Assembly (NCBI GenBank): GCA_963719025.1
Contig: CAVRBK010000101.1
Span: 58,234 to 122,233, forward strand
Origin: Thiosocius sp963719025
GTDB lineage: Bacteria; Pseudomonadota; Gammaproteobacteria; Chromatiales; Chromatiaceae
Reading direction: 5' to 3'
DNA length: 64,000 nt
In this document: in pieces, positions 19,534 to 30,500 of the stretch
Numbering within the stretch: the stretch's first letter is position 1
How the letters are laid out: each line of letters opens with the position of its first letter
Position numbers and translations under genes: made by a program
Notes under the pieces: generated by a model
Told to the model about the DNA's origin: nothing
The model's input: only the letters and a program-made list of their open reading frames with translations
Database searches by the model: none

Positions 19534-20784
19534 ATGGACCATTTTCAGTATCGTGACGGCCAACTGCTGGCCGAGGACGTGCCGCTGCAGCGGATCGCCG
19601 ACCTGCATGGCACGCCCTGCTACGTGTATTCCCGCGCCACCCTGGAACGCCACTGGCGCGCCTTTGACGAGGCCTTCGGTGGGCATCCGCACCTGGTGTG
19701 TTTCGCCGTCAAGGCCAACTCGAACCTCGGCGTACTGAATACCCTGGCGCGGCTCGGTTCCGGTTTCGACATCGTCTCGCTGGGCGAACTGGAGCGCGTG
19801 CTCGCGGCCGGTGGCGATCCGCGCCGGGTGGTGTTTTCCGGCGTCGGCAAAAAGGCCGAGGAGATGCAGCGCGCGCTCAAGGTCGGTATCCGCTGCTTCA
19901 ACGTCGAATCGGCCGCCGAACTCGAGCGCCTCAACGACGTGGCCGGGGGGATGGGCCTGCAGGCGCCGGTGGCCTTGCGGGTCAACCCGGATGTCGACGC
20001 ACAGACCCACCCCTATATCTCGACCGGGCTGAAGGAAAACAAGTTCGGCATCCCGATCGACGAGGCCCCGGCACTGTACCGCCGTGCCGCCTCGCTGCCG
20101 CATATCAAGATATCCGGTGTCGATTGCCACATCGGCTCGCAGCTGACCCAGCTGGCGCCCTTTCTGGACGCCCTGGAGCGCGTTATCGCGCTGGTCGAAC
20201 AGCTCGCCAGCGACGGGATCCGGATCGATCATCTCGACCTCGGCGGCGGACTCGGCGTGCGCTACGACCAGGAGACGCCGCCGCAACCGGCCGAGTATGC
20301 CGGTGCCCTGCTGCAGCGCCTCCAGGATGCGCCCTACGAGATCTTTATCGAGCCGGGTCGCGCGATCGCGGCCAACGCCGGCGTGCTGCTGACCCGGGTC
20401 GAGTATCTGAAGCACAACGAGACCAAAAATTTCGCCATCATCGACGCGGCGATGAACGACCTGATCCGCCCCGCGCTGTACCAGGCCTGGCAGGAAATCG
20501 TCACGGTCGAGCAGCAGCCCGGCGGCACCCGGGCCGAATACGACCTGGTCGGTCCGATCTGCGAGACCGGTGATTTTCTCGGCAAACAACGCGATCTGAC
20601 ACTGCAGGAGGGCAGCCTGCTGGCGGTGCGCTCGTCGGGCGCCTACGGCTTCACCATGGCGTCGAACTACAACTCGCGACCACGCGCCGCCGAGGTCATG
20701 GTCGATGGCGATCAGACCTACCTGGTGCGCGAACGCGAACGTGTTGCCGACCTGTTCGCCGGCGAAAGCATCCTGCCCGGCTGA
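19534..20784 (+). CDS. lysA: Diaminopimelate decarboxylase
   Basis: LysA decarboxylates meso-diaminopimelate to L-lysine, using pyridoxal phosphate. The 416-residue protein shows the PLP lysine in FAVKANSN, the glycine-rich phosphate site (DLGGGLGV), EPGRAI, and the catalytic cysteine in CETGDFLG. I start at 19534 (MDHFQYRDG); the longer open frame upstream overlaps lptM in another frame. It is cotranscribed with lptM and, after a short gap, the methyltransferase and dapF. lysA and dapF are thus neighbours, acting on the same intermediate. Confidence 0.96.
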   Translation: MDHFQYRDGQLLAEDVPLQRIADLHGTPCYVYSRATLERHWRAFDEAFGGHPHLVCFAVKANSNLGVLNTLARLGSGFDIVSLGELERVLAAGGDPRRVVFSGVGKKAEEMQRALKVGIRCFNVESAAELERLNDVAGGMGLQAPVALRVNPDVDAQTHPYISTGLKENKFGIPIDEAPALYRRAASLPHIKISGVDCHIGSQLTQLAPFLDALERVIALVEQLASDGIRIDHLDLGGGLGVRYDQETPPQPAEYAGALLQRLQDAPYEIFIEPGRAIAANAGVLLTRVEYLKHNETKNFAIIDAAMNDLIRPALYQAWQEIVTVEQQPGGTRAEYDLVGPICETGDFLGKQRDLTLQEGSLLAVRSSGAYGFTMASNYNSRPRAAEVMVDGDQTYLVRERERVADLFAGESILPG

Positions 20785-20794
20785 GGGCGCGCAC

Positions 20795-21466
20795 ATGCAA
20801 AGGATCCCCGAACCGGAAGAACTGATGGACGATGCCGCACAGGCACGGGCCTACGCGGATGCCGACTTCTCCGAGGCCAACGACCTGTTTGTCGAGCTGG
20901 TCGAACGGCTCGATCCGTCACCCCTGCGGCACCGCCTGCTCGATCTTGGCTGCGGGCCGGCCGATATCCCGCTGGCCCTGGCCCTGCGTCATCCCGAACT
21001 GCAGATCGATGCGGTCGACGGCGCGCGCGCGATGCTCGACCTGGCGCAACAGCGGGTCGCCGGTCACAACGACCTGGGCGGGCGCATCCGCCTGCTGTGC
21101 GAATACCTGCCAAGCCCGGCGCTGGCGCGCGGGCATTACGGTTACGTGGTATCCAACAGCCTGCTGCATCACCTCGCCGACCCGGCCGTGATGTGGCAGA
21201 CACTCGCAGCATGTGCGGCACCGGGCGCACGCGTGCTGATCATGGACCTCGCGCGCCCGGCCTCCGAACTGGCGGTCGACGCCCTGGTCGAGACCTACGC
21301 AATCGACGCACCCGAGGTGCTGCGCCGCGATTTCCGCAATTCGCTGTTTGCCGCCTACAGCGTTCCCGAGGTCGAGCAGCAGCTCGACGCGGCGGGCCTG
21401 GGGACACTGCAGGTCGAGCAGGTCAGCGACCGCCATCTGGCGGTGAGCGGCCAGTTGCCGGGCTGA
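20795..21466 (+). CDS. Class I SAM-dependent methyltransferase
   Basis: The 223-residue protein has the SAM-binding motif I LLDLGCGPADIPLAL and motif II region IDAVDGARAMLDLAQ, and further typical elements (YVVSNSLLHHLADP, GARVLIMDLARP). It is a Methyltransf_25/11-type enzyme of unknown substrate. I start at 20795, 10 bases after lysA. It sits between lysA and dapF, so it may be a passenger in the lysine/cell-wall operon; nothing in the sequence shows what it modifies. Confidence 0.85.
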   Translation: MQRIPEPEELMDDAAQARAYADADFSEANDLFVELVERLDPSPLRHRLLDLGCGPADIPLALALRHPELQIDAVDGARAMLDLAQQRVAGHNDLGGRIRLLCEYLPSPALARGHYGYVVSNSLLHHLADPAVMWQTLAACAAPGARVLIMDLARPASELAVDALVETYAIDAPEVLRRDFRNSLFAAYSVPEVEQQLDAAGLGTLQVEQVSDRHLAVSGQLPG

Positions 21467-21520
21467 ACCGGAGCCCCATCCGGCAGCCGATCGCGGTTGC
21501 GCCTGTTATCCTCTGTTGCC

Positions 21521-22378
21521 ATGGGTATCCGTTTCACCAAGATGCATGGCCTGGGCAACGATTTCGTCGTGTTCGACGCGATCGAACAGGTGCTCGACCT
21601 CACCGCGGCACAATTGCGCGCGATTGCCGACCGACGCTTTGGCATCGGCTGCGATCAGATCCTGCTGGTGGAACGGCCACGCTCGCCGGCCACCGAATTC
21701 CACTACCGGATCTTCAACGCCGACGGCGGCGAGGTCGAACAGTGCGGCAACGGCGCACGCTGCTTCGCGCGTTTCGTGCACGACAAGGGGCTGACCGGCA
21801 AGCGCGAGATCACGGTGGGTACGGCCGCCGGCGATATCGTTCTCTACCTCGAAGACGAGATCACGGTAAGGGTCAACATGGGCACGCCCACCCTGCAGCC
21901 GGCAGACATCCCGTTCGATGCCGATGCCCGGGCGAGCAGCTACCCCTTGCAGGTCGCCGGCCGGATGGTCGATATCGGCGCCGTTTCGATGGGCAATCCA
22001 CATGCCGTGCTGCTGGTCGACGACGTCGCCGACGCACCGGTCGATCGCTTCGGCCCGCTGATCGAACATCACAGCAGGTTTCCGCAACGCTGCAACGTCG
22101 GCTTCATGGCCATTCGGGCCAGGGACACGATCGATCTTCGGGTTTTCGAACGCGGCGCGGGCGAGACCCTGGCCTGCGGTACCGGCGCCTGCGCGGCGGT
22201 GGTGTACGGACGGATCCGCGGCCTGCTGGATGAGCGGGTCGCGGTGCATCTGCCCGGGGGGAGGCTTGTGATAAGCTGGAGCGGAGAGGGCGAACCGGTC
22301 TGGATGACGGGACCGACCGCAACGGTTTTCGAGGGCGAATTCGACCTCGACAGCCTGGCACTGAATTCACGCGCATGA
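21521..22378 (+). CDS. dapF: Diaminopimelate epimerase
   Basis: DapF interconverts LL- and meso-diaminopimelate for lysine and peptidoglycan. The 285-residue protein starts MGIRFTKMHGLGNDFVV and has both catalytic cysteines, in EVEQCGNGARC and ACGTGAC, plus the GNPHAV motif. The ATG at 21521 gives the family N-terminus; an in-frame ATG 24 bases upstream is less likely. It is followed by DUF484 and xerC, the standard gammaproteobacterial order. Confidence 0.97.
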   Translation: MGIRFTKMHGLGNDFVVFDAIEQVLDLTAAQLRAIADRRFGIGCDQILLVERPRSPATEFHYRIFNADGGEVEQCGNGARCFARFVHDKGLTGKREITVGTAAGDIVLYLEDEITVRVNMGTPTLQPADIPFDADARASSYPLQVAGRMVDIGAVSMGNPHAVLLVDDVADAPVDRFGPLIEHHSRFPQRCNVGFMAIRARDTIDLRVFERGAGETLACGTGACAAVVYGRIRGLLDERVAVHLPGGRLVISWSGEGEPVWMTGPTATVFEGEFDLDSLALNSRA

Positions 22379-22419
22379 CGCCGTGACAGGCCGTATAGGG
22401 GCGAACAGGGGGCCAGAGC

Positions 22420-23106
22420 ATGAGTCTGCAGCAGGATGAACTTGAGCAATCGGCCGACGAGCGTGAGGCGCGCATTGCCGAATACCTGATCGCGCATCCA
22501 GACTTCTTCGAGCACCACCCGGAAGTGCTCGGAGCCATCGACATTCCACACCCCACGGGTGATGCCGTTTCACTGATCGAGCGCCAGGTGCGTAACCTGC
22601 GCGAGTTGTCGGACAAGTACCGCCGGCAACTCGAAGACCTGGTGAACGTCGCGCGTGAGAACGACGGCCTCGCCAAACGTCTGCACCGCCTGACCCTGGC
22701 ATTGATCGAAACCCAGACCTTCGACGAGGTGCTCAACACCCTGCAGGACGAACTGCGCGAGCAGTTTCAGGCCGACGCGGTGGAGATGAAGCTGTTCGCG
22801 TCGGAGCAACTGGATGCCCATGCGCACGAACCGGGGCCGGCGCTGTTCCGTGATTTCATCGCGCGCGCGCGGCCCAACTGCGGCCAGCTCGACAAGGCCC
22901 AACTCGAATACCTGTTCGGCCCGCAGGCCGGCGAAACCGGATCGGCCGCGTTGATTCCGCTCACCGCGCCACCGATGGCCGGCGTACTGGCGATCGGCAG
23001 CCGTGACCCGGAGCGCTTTCACCAGGGCAAGAGCGTGGACTTCCTGCAACGTCTGGCCGAGGTGGTCAGCGCCAAGCTGCAGTCGGCGTCCAGCCCCGGC
23101 GTCTGA
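22420..23106 (+). CDS. DUF484 family protein
   Basis: The 228-residue protein begins with a short helical region (REARIAEYLIAHPDFFEHHPEVL), continues with a coiled segment, and ends in a GAF-like domain. This is the DUF484 family, found next to xerC and dapF across Gammaproteobacteria. GGGGGCCAGAGC precedes the ATG. The function is unknown; the constant link to xerC hints at a role around chromosome dimer resolution or its regulation, which is inference. Confidence 0.9.
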   Translation: MSLQQDELEQSADEREARIAEYLIAHPDFFEHHPEVLGAIDIPHPTGDAVSLIERQVRNLRELSDKYRRQLEDLVNVARENDGLAKRLHRLTLALIETQTFDEVLNTLQDELREQFQADAVEMKLFASEQLDAHAHEPGPALFRDFIARARPNCGQLDKAQLEYLFGPQAGETGSAALIPLTAPPMAGVLAIGSRDPERFHQGKSVDFLQRLAEVVSAKLQSASSPGV

Positions 23107-23115
23107 CATCGCCCG

Positions 23116-24033
23116 ATGACGACCCGGCAAGCGGCGCCCGGTACCGAGCTGCTCGACCGCTTTCTCGATTATCTGCACTACGAAAGACGGCTCTCGCCGC
23201 GCACCCTCTCCGCCTACCGGCGCGATCTCGAGTCGTTCCAGGCCTGGCTGGCGGAGCATGCGCTGAACGACATCGCACGGGTACGGCAGCCAGCAGGTGC
23301 GTGGCTATGCCGCCGACCCGTCACCGTGACGGCCTGTCGCCGAAGAGCCTGCAGCGTCACCTGTCGGCGATCCGCGCCTGGTTCCGCTTTCTGCTGCGCG
23401 AAGGCGCGGTCGCGGCCAACCCGGCCGAGGGCGTCCGTGCGCCGAAGGTTCGACGCACCCTGCCGCACACCCTGGATGCCGACCAGGTCAGCCACCTGAT
23501 GGATCTGCCGGGCAATGCGCCGCTCGACCTGCGCGATCGCGCGATCATGGAACTGTTTTATTCATCCGGCCTGCGCCTGGCCGAACTGGTCAGTCTCGAT
23601 GTGAGCGATACGCAGAGCAGCGACGGGCTGCTGCAGGTCACCGGCAAGGGCAACAAGATGCGCCGCCTGCCGGTCGGCCGGTTTGCCAGCGAGGCCCTGG
23701 AGAAGTGGCTGGCGGTGCGCGCAGCAACTCGCGAAGCCGGGAGAACGCGCGCTGTTCGTCAGCCAGCGTGGCGGGCGCCTGAGCCCGCGTGCCGTCGAGG
23801 CCCGGTTGCGCCAGCGCGCCATCGAGCAGGGCATGCCGCGCCACGTGCATCCGCACATGCTGCGCCATTCCTTCGCCAGCCACATCCTCGAGTCGTCCGG
23901 CGACCTGCGGGCCGTGCAGGAACTGCTCGGGCACGCCGATATCAGCACCACCCAGATCTACACCCACCTGGATTTTCAGCACCTCGCCGAGGTCTACGAC
24001 AAGGCCCACCCGCGGGCAAAGCGCCGCCGTTGA
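23116..24033 (+). CDS. xerC: Tyrosine recombinase XerC, three frameshifts in this sequence
   Basis: XerC with XerD resolves chromosome dimers at dif. The N-terminal core-binding domain (LDYLHYERRLSPRTLSAYRR) and the catalytic domain are both present: SSGLRLAEL with the first arginine, the lysine in GKGNKMR, HMLRHSFASHIL, LGHADISTTQ and the nucleophile in YTHL. The frame changes near 23284, 23317 and 23724. Single inserted bases explain all three, and removing them gives 304 residues, the normal length. It starts 9 bases after DUF484 and belongs to the same operon. Confidence 0.93.
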
Positions 24034-24116
24034 GGCACATGACGTCGCTGCGGATTCACTGCAAGTCTGCCTGATCCGTTACAATTGTCAGCTTTCTCCG
24101 TCTTGCAGGGAATACC

Positions 24117-24662
24117 GTGGAAAAGATTCGAGGTACCACTATTCTGTCGGTGCGCCGTGGCGGCAAGGTCGTCATCGGTGGTGATGGCCAGGTCTCGATG
24201 GGCAACACCGTGATGAAGGGTAATGCGCGCAAGGTGCGTCGCCTGTACAAGGGCCAGGTGCTGGCCGGATTTGCCGGTGCGACCGCCGATGCCTTCACCC
24301 TGTTCGAACGTTTCGAGGGCAAGCTGGAGAAGCACTCCGGCCACCTCACCCGTGCCGCCGTTGAGCTGGCCAAGGACTGGCGCACCGATCGCATGCTGCG
24401 TCGTCTCGAGGCCCTGCTGGTGGTCGCCAATCATGAGGCCTCGCTGATCCTCACCGGCACCGGCGATGTCGTCGAGCCCGAAGACAGCCTGATGGCGATC
24501 GGCTCGGGTGGTCCTTATGCCCAGGCCGCGGCCCGCGCCATGCTCGACACCACGGATCTGCCGGCACGCGAGGTGGTCGAACGCGGCCTCGGGATCGCGG
24601 CCGATATCTGTGTGTACACCAACCACAACCTCGTCATCGAAGAGCTGGATTGCGATGCCTGA
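24117..24662 (+). CDS. hslV: ATP-dependent protease peptidase subunit HslV
   Basis: HslV is the proteolytic core of the HslUV protease. Translation starts at a GTG (24117) after CAGGGA; the first six residues (MEKIRG) would be a propeptide, and the threonine after them in TTILSVRRG is the catalytic N-terminal nucleophile. The rest is closely family-like, with GFAGATADAFTLFE, AVELAKDWRTDRMLR and IGSGGPYAQAAAR. The stop overlaps the hslU start by 8 bases. Confidence 0.97.
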   Translation: MEKIRGTTILSVRRGGKVVIGGDGQVSMGNTVMKGNARKVRRLYKGQVLAGFAGATADAFTLFERFEGKLEKHSGHLTRAAVELAKDWRTDRMLRRLEALLVVANHEASLILTGTGDVVEPEDSLMAIGSGGPYAQAAARAMLDTTDLPAREVVERGLGIAADICVYTNHNLVIEELDCDA

Positions 24663-25998
24663 ATTCACCCCTGAAGAGATCGTCCGCGAACTCGACAAAC
24701 ACATCATCGGTCAACAGTCGGCCAAACGTTCGGTGGCGATCGCCCTGCGCAACCGCTGGCGGCGCATGCAGGTCGATGAGGATCTGCGCAACGAGATCAC
24801 GCCGAAAAACATCCTGATGATCGGCCCGACCGGTGTCGGCAAGACCGAGATCGCGCGCCGCCTGGCCAAGCTGGCCAACGCGCCGTTCATCAAGGTCGAG
24901 GCGACCAAGTTCACCGAGGTGGGCTATGTCGGCCGCGAGGTCGATTCGATCATCCGCGACCTGGCCGATGCCGCGGTCAAGATGATGCGCGTGCAGGAGA
25001 TGGACAAGGTCCAGGACGTGGCAGCACTGGCCGCCGAAGAGCGGGTGCTCGATGCCCTGCTGCCGCCGGCACGCACGTCCTCGAGCTGGGAAGACGACGC
25101 GGTGCCCGTACGCAGTGAAGGCGGCGGCACGCGCGACAAGTTTCGCGACAAACTGCGCAACGGTGAACTCGACGACAAGGAGATCGAGATCGAGACCAGC
25201 GGCCCCAATCTCGGCGTCGAGATCATGGCCCCGCCGGGCATGGAGGAGATGACCAGCCAGTTGCAGGGACTCTTCCAGAACATGGGCAACCAGCGCAGCA
25301 AGAAACGCAAGTTGCGGATCAAGGATGCGCTGCTGCAGATACGCGACGAAGAGGCGGCCAAGCGGGTCAATGAAGACGACCTGAAAATGCACGCGCTGGA
25401 GATGGTCGAGCAGAACGGCATCGTGTTTCTCGACGAACTCGACAAGGTCACCAGCCGCAGTGAACAGCAGGGCGCCGACGTATCCCGCGAGGGTGTTCAG
25501 CGCGATCTGTTACCGCTGGTCGAGGGCTGCACCGTGTCGACCAAGCACGGCATGGTGAAGACCGACCATATCCTGTTTATCGCCTCCGGCGCCTTTCACC
25601 TCAGCAAACCCTCCGATCTGATTCCGGAGCTGCAGGGACGCCTGCCTATCCGGGTCGAGCTTTCGGCGCTGACCACCGAAGACTTCGTCCGGATTCTTAC
25701 CGAGCCGGATGCCTCGCTGACCGAACAGTACGAGGCACTGATGCGCACCGAGGGCGTCGACCTGGAGTTCACCGAAGACGGCATCAAGCGGATCGCCGAG
25801 ATCGCGTGGCAGGTCAACGAAAAGACCGAGAACATCGGCGCACGGCGGCTGCATACCGTGATGGAACGTCTGCTCGAAGAGGTTTCATTCATGGCGCCGA
25901 CCTATGGTGGCCGGACCATCACCGTCGATGGCGACTATGTCGGGCGCAACCTCAATGAGCTGGCCGAAGACGAAGACCTGACGCGCTACATTCTATAG
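24655..25998 (+). CDS. hslU: ATP-dependent protease ATPase subunit HslU
   Basis: HslU unfolds substrates and feeds them to HslV. The 447-residue AAA+ protein has Walker A GPTGVGKTE, the pore motif GYVGRE, Walker B in GIVFLDELDK, and the C-terminal tail DLTRYIL that docks into HslV. The start at 24655 lies inside the end of hslV, as in many bacteria. Length is close to the E. coli protein (443 aa). Confidence 0.97.
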   Translation: MPEFTPEEIVRELDKHIIGQQSAKRSVAIALRNRWRRMQVDEDLRNEITPKNILMIGPTGVGKTEIARRLAKLANAPFIKVEATKFTEVGYVGREVDSIIRDLADAAVKMMRVQEMDKVQDVAALAAEERVLDALLPPARTSSSWEDDAVPVRSEGGGTRDKFRDKLRNGELDDKEIEIETSGPNLGVEIMAPPGMEEMTSQLQGLFQNMGNQRSKKRKLRIKDALLQIRDEEAAKRVNEDDLKMHALEMVEQNGIVFLDELDKVTSRSEQQGADVSREGVQRDLLPLVEGCTVSTKHGMVKTDHILFIASGAFHLSKPSDLIPELQGRLPIRVELSALTTEDFVRILTEPDASLTEQYEALMRTEGVDLEFTEDGIKRIAEIAWQVNEKTENIGARRLHTVMERLLEEVSFMAPTYGGRTITVDGDYVGRNLNELAEDEDLTRYIL

Positions 25999-26015
25999 CG
26001 ACCGCGCCGGTCTAC

Positions 26016-27380
26016 TCAGGCGCCGTCTGAGGCAACGCTGCCCCCGGCATCGAGGTGATCGACCAGCGCACCCATCGCCTCGAGCAGGCGATACTGCGCC
26101 AGCAGGCCATCGGCGCGCGTCTCGATGACGCTCTGGCGCGCCTGCAGCACCTCGTTCTCTGAGTTCAGCAGGTCCAGCAGGGTGCGCTGACCGATGTTGA
26201 ACTGCTTCTCGTAAGCCAAACGTGTGGCCTGTGCGGACACCACCTGGCGCTCCAGCAACGGCAACTGCGCACTGGTGGCCCGGTAGGCCGCCCACGCCAG
26301 CCGGAGACTCTCCTCGAGCTGCCGCACCGAGCGGTCGCGGATGTCGCGCGCCTCGTTGACATTGTGCGCCGTCGCACGTTTACGCGCGGCATCGGATCCA
26401 CCGCGGTAAAGGTTGTAACGCATCCGGATCATCGCCGAAAGGTCGTCGACATGACCCTCGGTACCGGCAATGTCGTCATTCAGATTGCCACCAAGCTCGA
26501 GATCGAAGCGCGGATAATCGGACTGCTTAGCCGCGGCGTGCTGGGCGCGTGCTGCCTCGATATCGGCTGCGGCGGTATGCAATACCGGGTTGTTCACCTG
26601 CGCCTGTTCGAGTGCCTGCTGCAATGAACCGGGCAAGGCACCTGGCGGGATGGCGACCAGGTCCACCGGCTCGCCACCGGGCAGGCGCCCGACCACACGC
26701 TGAAAGGTCGTCTCTGCATCCAGCAGGTTCACGTCGGCAGCGACCAGGTTCACCTCGGCCAGCGCGACCCTTGCCTTGACCTGATCGTAATCGGCGCGAC
26801 GACCGACACCGGCCTCGCTGCGCAGTCGTATCTGGTCCTCGATGCGTTTGTGGATCTGCAGGCTTTCGGCAGAAATCGCCTTCAGGCCCTGGTAGCGACC
26901 CAGGTCGAGATAGGCCTCGGCCGCACGCATTGCCGTTGCTTCACCCACTGCCAGCAGACGTGCTGCCGCCGAATCGGTGCGGGCGTTCTGGCGCTCCACC
27001 TCGCTGCGCGTACCCCAGCCGTCGAACAGCATCTGGCGCACGTTCAGACCGAGTTCCTTGCGGGTCAGTTCATTGGAATCGCCGCGCGCGGCGCGGGTCG
27101 ACGGACTGTCGGTATACTCGTAGCCGATACCGGCGTTCAGATCGACACTCGGCAGGTACCCGCCCTCGGCCTGGCGAACCTCTTCGCGGCGCGACAGCCA
27201 CTGGTTGCGCGCCTCGGCCACGTCGGGATTGGACGACAGTGCCTCGCGTACGACGCCGGCCAAATTGTTTTCGCCCGCCATCACTGACGATACGATGCAG
27301 GCCATCGTACCCAGCGTGAACAGCGCTTTTCGCAGCAGGTTCATCAATATTTCACTCATGCGTTGTTGATTTCCGGCCAT
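26016..27380 (-). CDS. TolC-family outer membrane factor of the type I secretion system
   Basis: This 454-residue protein has a signal peptide (cleavage near VMAGENN) and two TolC-like halves rich in long helices. The pattern LAGVVREALSSNPDVAEARN and YDQVKARVALAEVNL is typical of outer membrane efflux/secretion channels, and FNIGQRTLLDLLNSENEV marks the LapE/AggA-type members used with LapA adhesins. Three ATGs (27380, 27359, 27344) are possible starts, and none has a clearly best ribosome binding site. It follows the adhesin gene on the same strand after 157 bases, completing the secretion machine encoded further upstream. It is convergent with hslU. Confidence 0.9.
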   Translation of the reverse strand: MAGNQQRMSEILMNLLRKALFTLGTMACIVSSVMAGENNLAGVVREALSSNPDVAEARNQWLSRREEVRQAEGGYLPSVDLNAGIGYEYTDSPSTRAARGDSNELTRKELGLNVRQMLFDGWGTRSEVERQNARTDSAAARLLAVGEATAMRAAEAYLDLGRYQGLKAISAESLQIHKRIEDQIRLRSEAGVGRRADYDQVKARVALAEVNLVAADVNLLDAETTFQRVVGRLPGGEPVDLVAIPPGALPGSLQQALEQAQVNNPVLHTAAADIEAARAQHAAAKQSDYPRFDLELGGNLNDDIAGTEGHVDDLSAMIRMRYNLYRGGSDAARKRATAHNVNEARDIRDRSVRQLEESLRLAWAAYRATSAQLPLLERQVVSAQATRLAYEKQFNIGQRTLLDLLNSENEVLQARQSVIETRADGLLAQYRLLEAMGALVDHLDAGGSVASDGA

Positions 27381-27420
27381 CTAATCGCCACGCCGGTTGC
27401 ATCACGGCATCAGCCATATA

Positions 27421-27449
27421 GCGGTCAAAGGCACTAAACCTTTGACCGC
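27421..27449. terminator. 11-bp inverted repeat between adhesin gene and tolC
   Basis: GCGGTCAAAGG-CACTAAA-CCTTTGACCGC forms a perfect 11-bp stem with a 7-base loop between the adhesin stop and the tolC start. No T tract follows on the minus strand, so it may reduce rather than stop readthrough, or protect the adhesin mRNA end. Confidence 0.5.
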
Positions 27450-27537
27450 AGGGAGATTGCAATGCGGGAATCATGCCACAGTCGGCGGCCTGTTCAAGAA
27501 TCCCGTTCCGGTTTCGTGAACAGCCGCCCAGTGGCGG

Positions 27538-30500
27538 TCAGGAGGTGATCAAATTGTTGCCGGCCAGCAGGCTGTCGATGATCTGCTGATCCGTCGATCC
27601 CAGCGTATTCAGATCGACGTTCTCGAGCACGATACGCTGGTCCTCACCACTGGCGACGTAGCCGCTGTCAAACTGACCGTTGCTGCTGATGTGCATCACC
27701 GCGTCCTGCCCATCCTGTTCGAAGCGCAGATAATCAGTCAGGTCACTGGTGTTACCGACCAGCAGATCACCGATGTTGAGCACGTCACCCTCGCTGAGAT
27801 TGAATTTGCTGATGGTATCGATCGCCGGATCGTTGAAGCTTCCGCCATCCCCCTGCTCCCAGGCAAACGCCTCGGCACCCGGACTCCCCGACAGGGTATT
27901 GTCACCCACACCACCGTCAATCGTGGGCAGGGTGTCGTTGATCAACAACGCTGCAACGGCTGCTGCGGCCGGATCGGTGCTCACGCCGATCGTCGTTATG
28001 GTCGCCGTTGCGGTATCGGAATTGCCGTTGCCGTCGGTGATGCTGTAGTCAAAGCTGTCGGTCGCGACCGCGCCTGCCGCAAGACCATCGAAGGCACCAT
28101 TCGGGTCGTAGACGAAGGAGCCGTCGTCAGAGATCGTGAGCTCGGCACCGCTCGCCAGGCTCACAGTGTCACCATTCCCAACGACGGCACCGTCGATCGA
28201 AACCACGTTGAGCGAATCACCATCCGGGTCTGAATCGTTGTTCAGCAGATGGTCATTCGAAACGACCGAGATCGTAAGCACGTCATCTGCAGCGACGGTG
28301 TAATCCGTGTTGGCCGTGGCCGGACCGCTGCCCTGGAAGCCGGTCAGCAGGTAATCCGATCCGTCACCGGTACCGCTGACCGTATCGATGGACTCGAAGC
28401 GCACCTGGTTGAACATCAGCGCGCCGGTATCGATTGCGAAGCTACCGGCGATCCCGCTGGTCAGCACGAAGGAATCACTGGCAATCTCGACACCATCGAA
28501 AAGTGCCACCCAGACACCCTGCTCACCGCCATTTTCCGTGGAGAACAGGCGGTCGACCGAGAACACCGCCTCGTTCATATTGCCGGCAAATGCCAGGGTG
28601 ATGGATTCCGATGTATCGGTGGTGCGGTCATACTCGATCTGCACCGGGACTTGTGAGAGGTCTGTTCGCGGAGACCCGTTCACACCCAGTTGATAGCCGT
28701 TGGTATAGAGACTGCCCGCTGTGCCATTCGCCTTGAGTGGGATAATGGTGGTGGTCGAACCCAGACTGTCGCTGTTCGACCAACCGCTGTTGCCGAAGGC
28801 ACCAAGGGTTACCGTGTAGGGTGCTGAATCGGGATCGTTGACGGCATCGGGCGGAGAGCCAACCGCTGGGTTCACGGTGACCGTGACCTCGGCCGTGCTG
28901 GTCTCACCGTCATCGTCCGTTACCGTGTAGGTGAAGGTGTCCTCGCCGTTGAAGTCATCGTTCGGCGTGTAGGTGTAGGTACCGTTGGCATTCATGACGA
29001 CCGTGCCGTTGCTCGGCCCGTCACCGGACTCGACCGAGAAGACCACGGGCGCATCGCCCAGACCGGTGTCATTGCCCGACACATCACCGTCGACCGGCGT
29101 GTCTTCATCGGTGGTGGCGGTATCGGCCATGGCGTTCGGGGTGTCGTTGATCGGGGCAACGGTCACCGTGACCTCGGCGGTACTGGTCTCACCGTCATCG
29201 TCCGTTACCGTGTAGGTGAAGGTGTCCTCGCCGTTGAAGTCATCGTTCGGCGTGTAGGTGTAGGTACCGTTGGCATTCATGACGACCGTGCCGTTGCTCG
29301 GCCCGTCACCGGACTCGACCGAGAAGACCACGGGCGCATCGCCCAGACCGGTGTCATTGCCCGACACATCACCGTCGACCGGCGTGTCTTCATCGGTGGT
29401 GGCGGTATCGGCCATGGCGTTCGGGGTGTCGTTGATCGGGGCAACGGTCACCGTGACCTCGGCGGTACTGGTCTCACCGTCATCGTCCGTTACCGTGTAG
29501 GTAAAGGTGTCCTCGCCGTTGAAGTCATCGTTCGGCGTGTAGGTGTAGCTACCGTTGGCATTCATGACGACCGTGCCGTTGGCTGGCCCATCACCAACCT
29601 CGACACTAAAGACAACCGGCGCATCACCCAGGCCGGTGTCGTTACCCGACACATCACCGTCGACCGGCGTGTCTTCATCGGTGGTGGCGGTATCGGCCAT
29701 GGCGTTCGGGGTGTCGTTGATCGGGGCAACGGTCACCGTGACCTCGGCGGTACTGGTCTCACCGTCATCGTCCGTTACCGTGTAGGTGAAGGTGTCCTCG
29801 CCGTTGAAGTCATCGTTCGGCGTGTAGGTGTAGGTACCGTTGGCATTCATGACGACCGTGCCGTTGGCTGGCCCATCACCAACCTCGACACTAAAGACAA
29901 CCGGCGCATCGCCCAGACCGGTGTCATTGCCCGACACATCACCGTCGACCGGCGTGTCTTCATCGGTGGTGGCGGTATCGGCCATGGCGTTCGGGGTGTC
30001 GTTGATCGGGGCAACGGTCACCGTGACCTCGGCGGTACTGGTCTCACCGTCATCGTCCGTTACCGTGTAGGTGAAGGTGTCCTCGCCGTTGAAGTCATCG
30101 TTCGGTGTGTAGGTGTAGGTACCGTTGGCATTCATGACGACCGTGCCGTTGGCTGGCCCATCACCAACCTCGACACTAGAAGACCACCGGCGCATCGCCC
30201 AGACCGGTGTCATTACCCGACACATCACCGTCGACCGGCGTGTCTTCATCGGTGGTGGCGGTATCGGCCATGGCGTTCGGGGTGTCGTTGATCGGGGCAA
30301 CGGTCACCGTGACCTCGGCGGTACTGGTCTCACCGTCATCGTCCGTTACCGTGTAGGTGAAGGTGTCCTCGCCGTTGAAGTCATCGTTCGGCGTGTAGGT
30401 GTAGCTACCGTTGGCATTCATGACGACCGTGCCGTTGGCTGGCCCATCACCAACCTCGACACTAAAGACAACCGGGGCGTCACCCAGGCCGGTGTCGTTA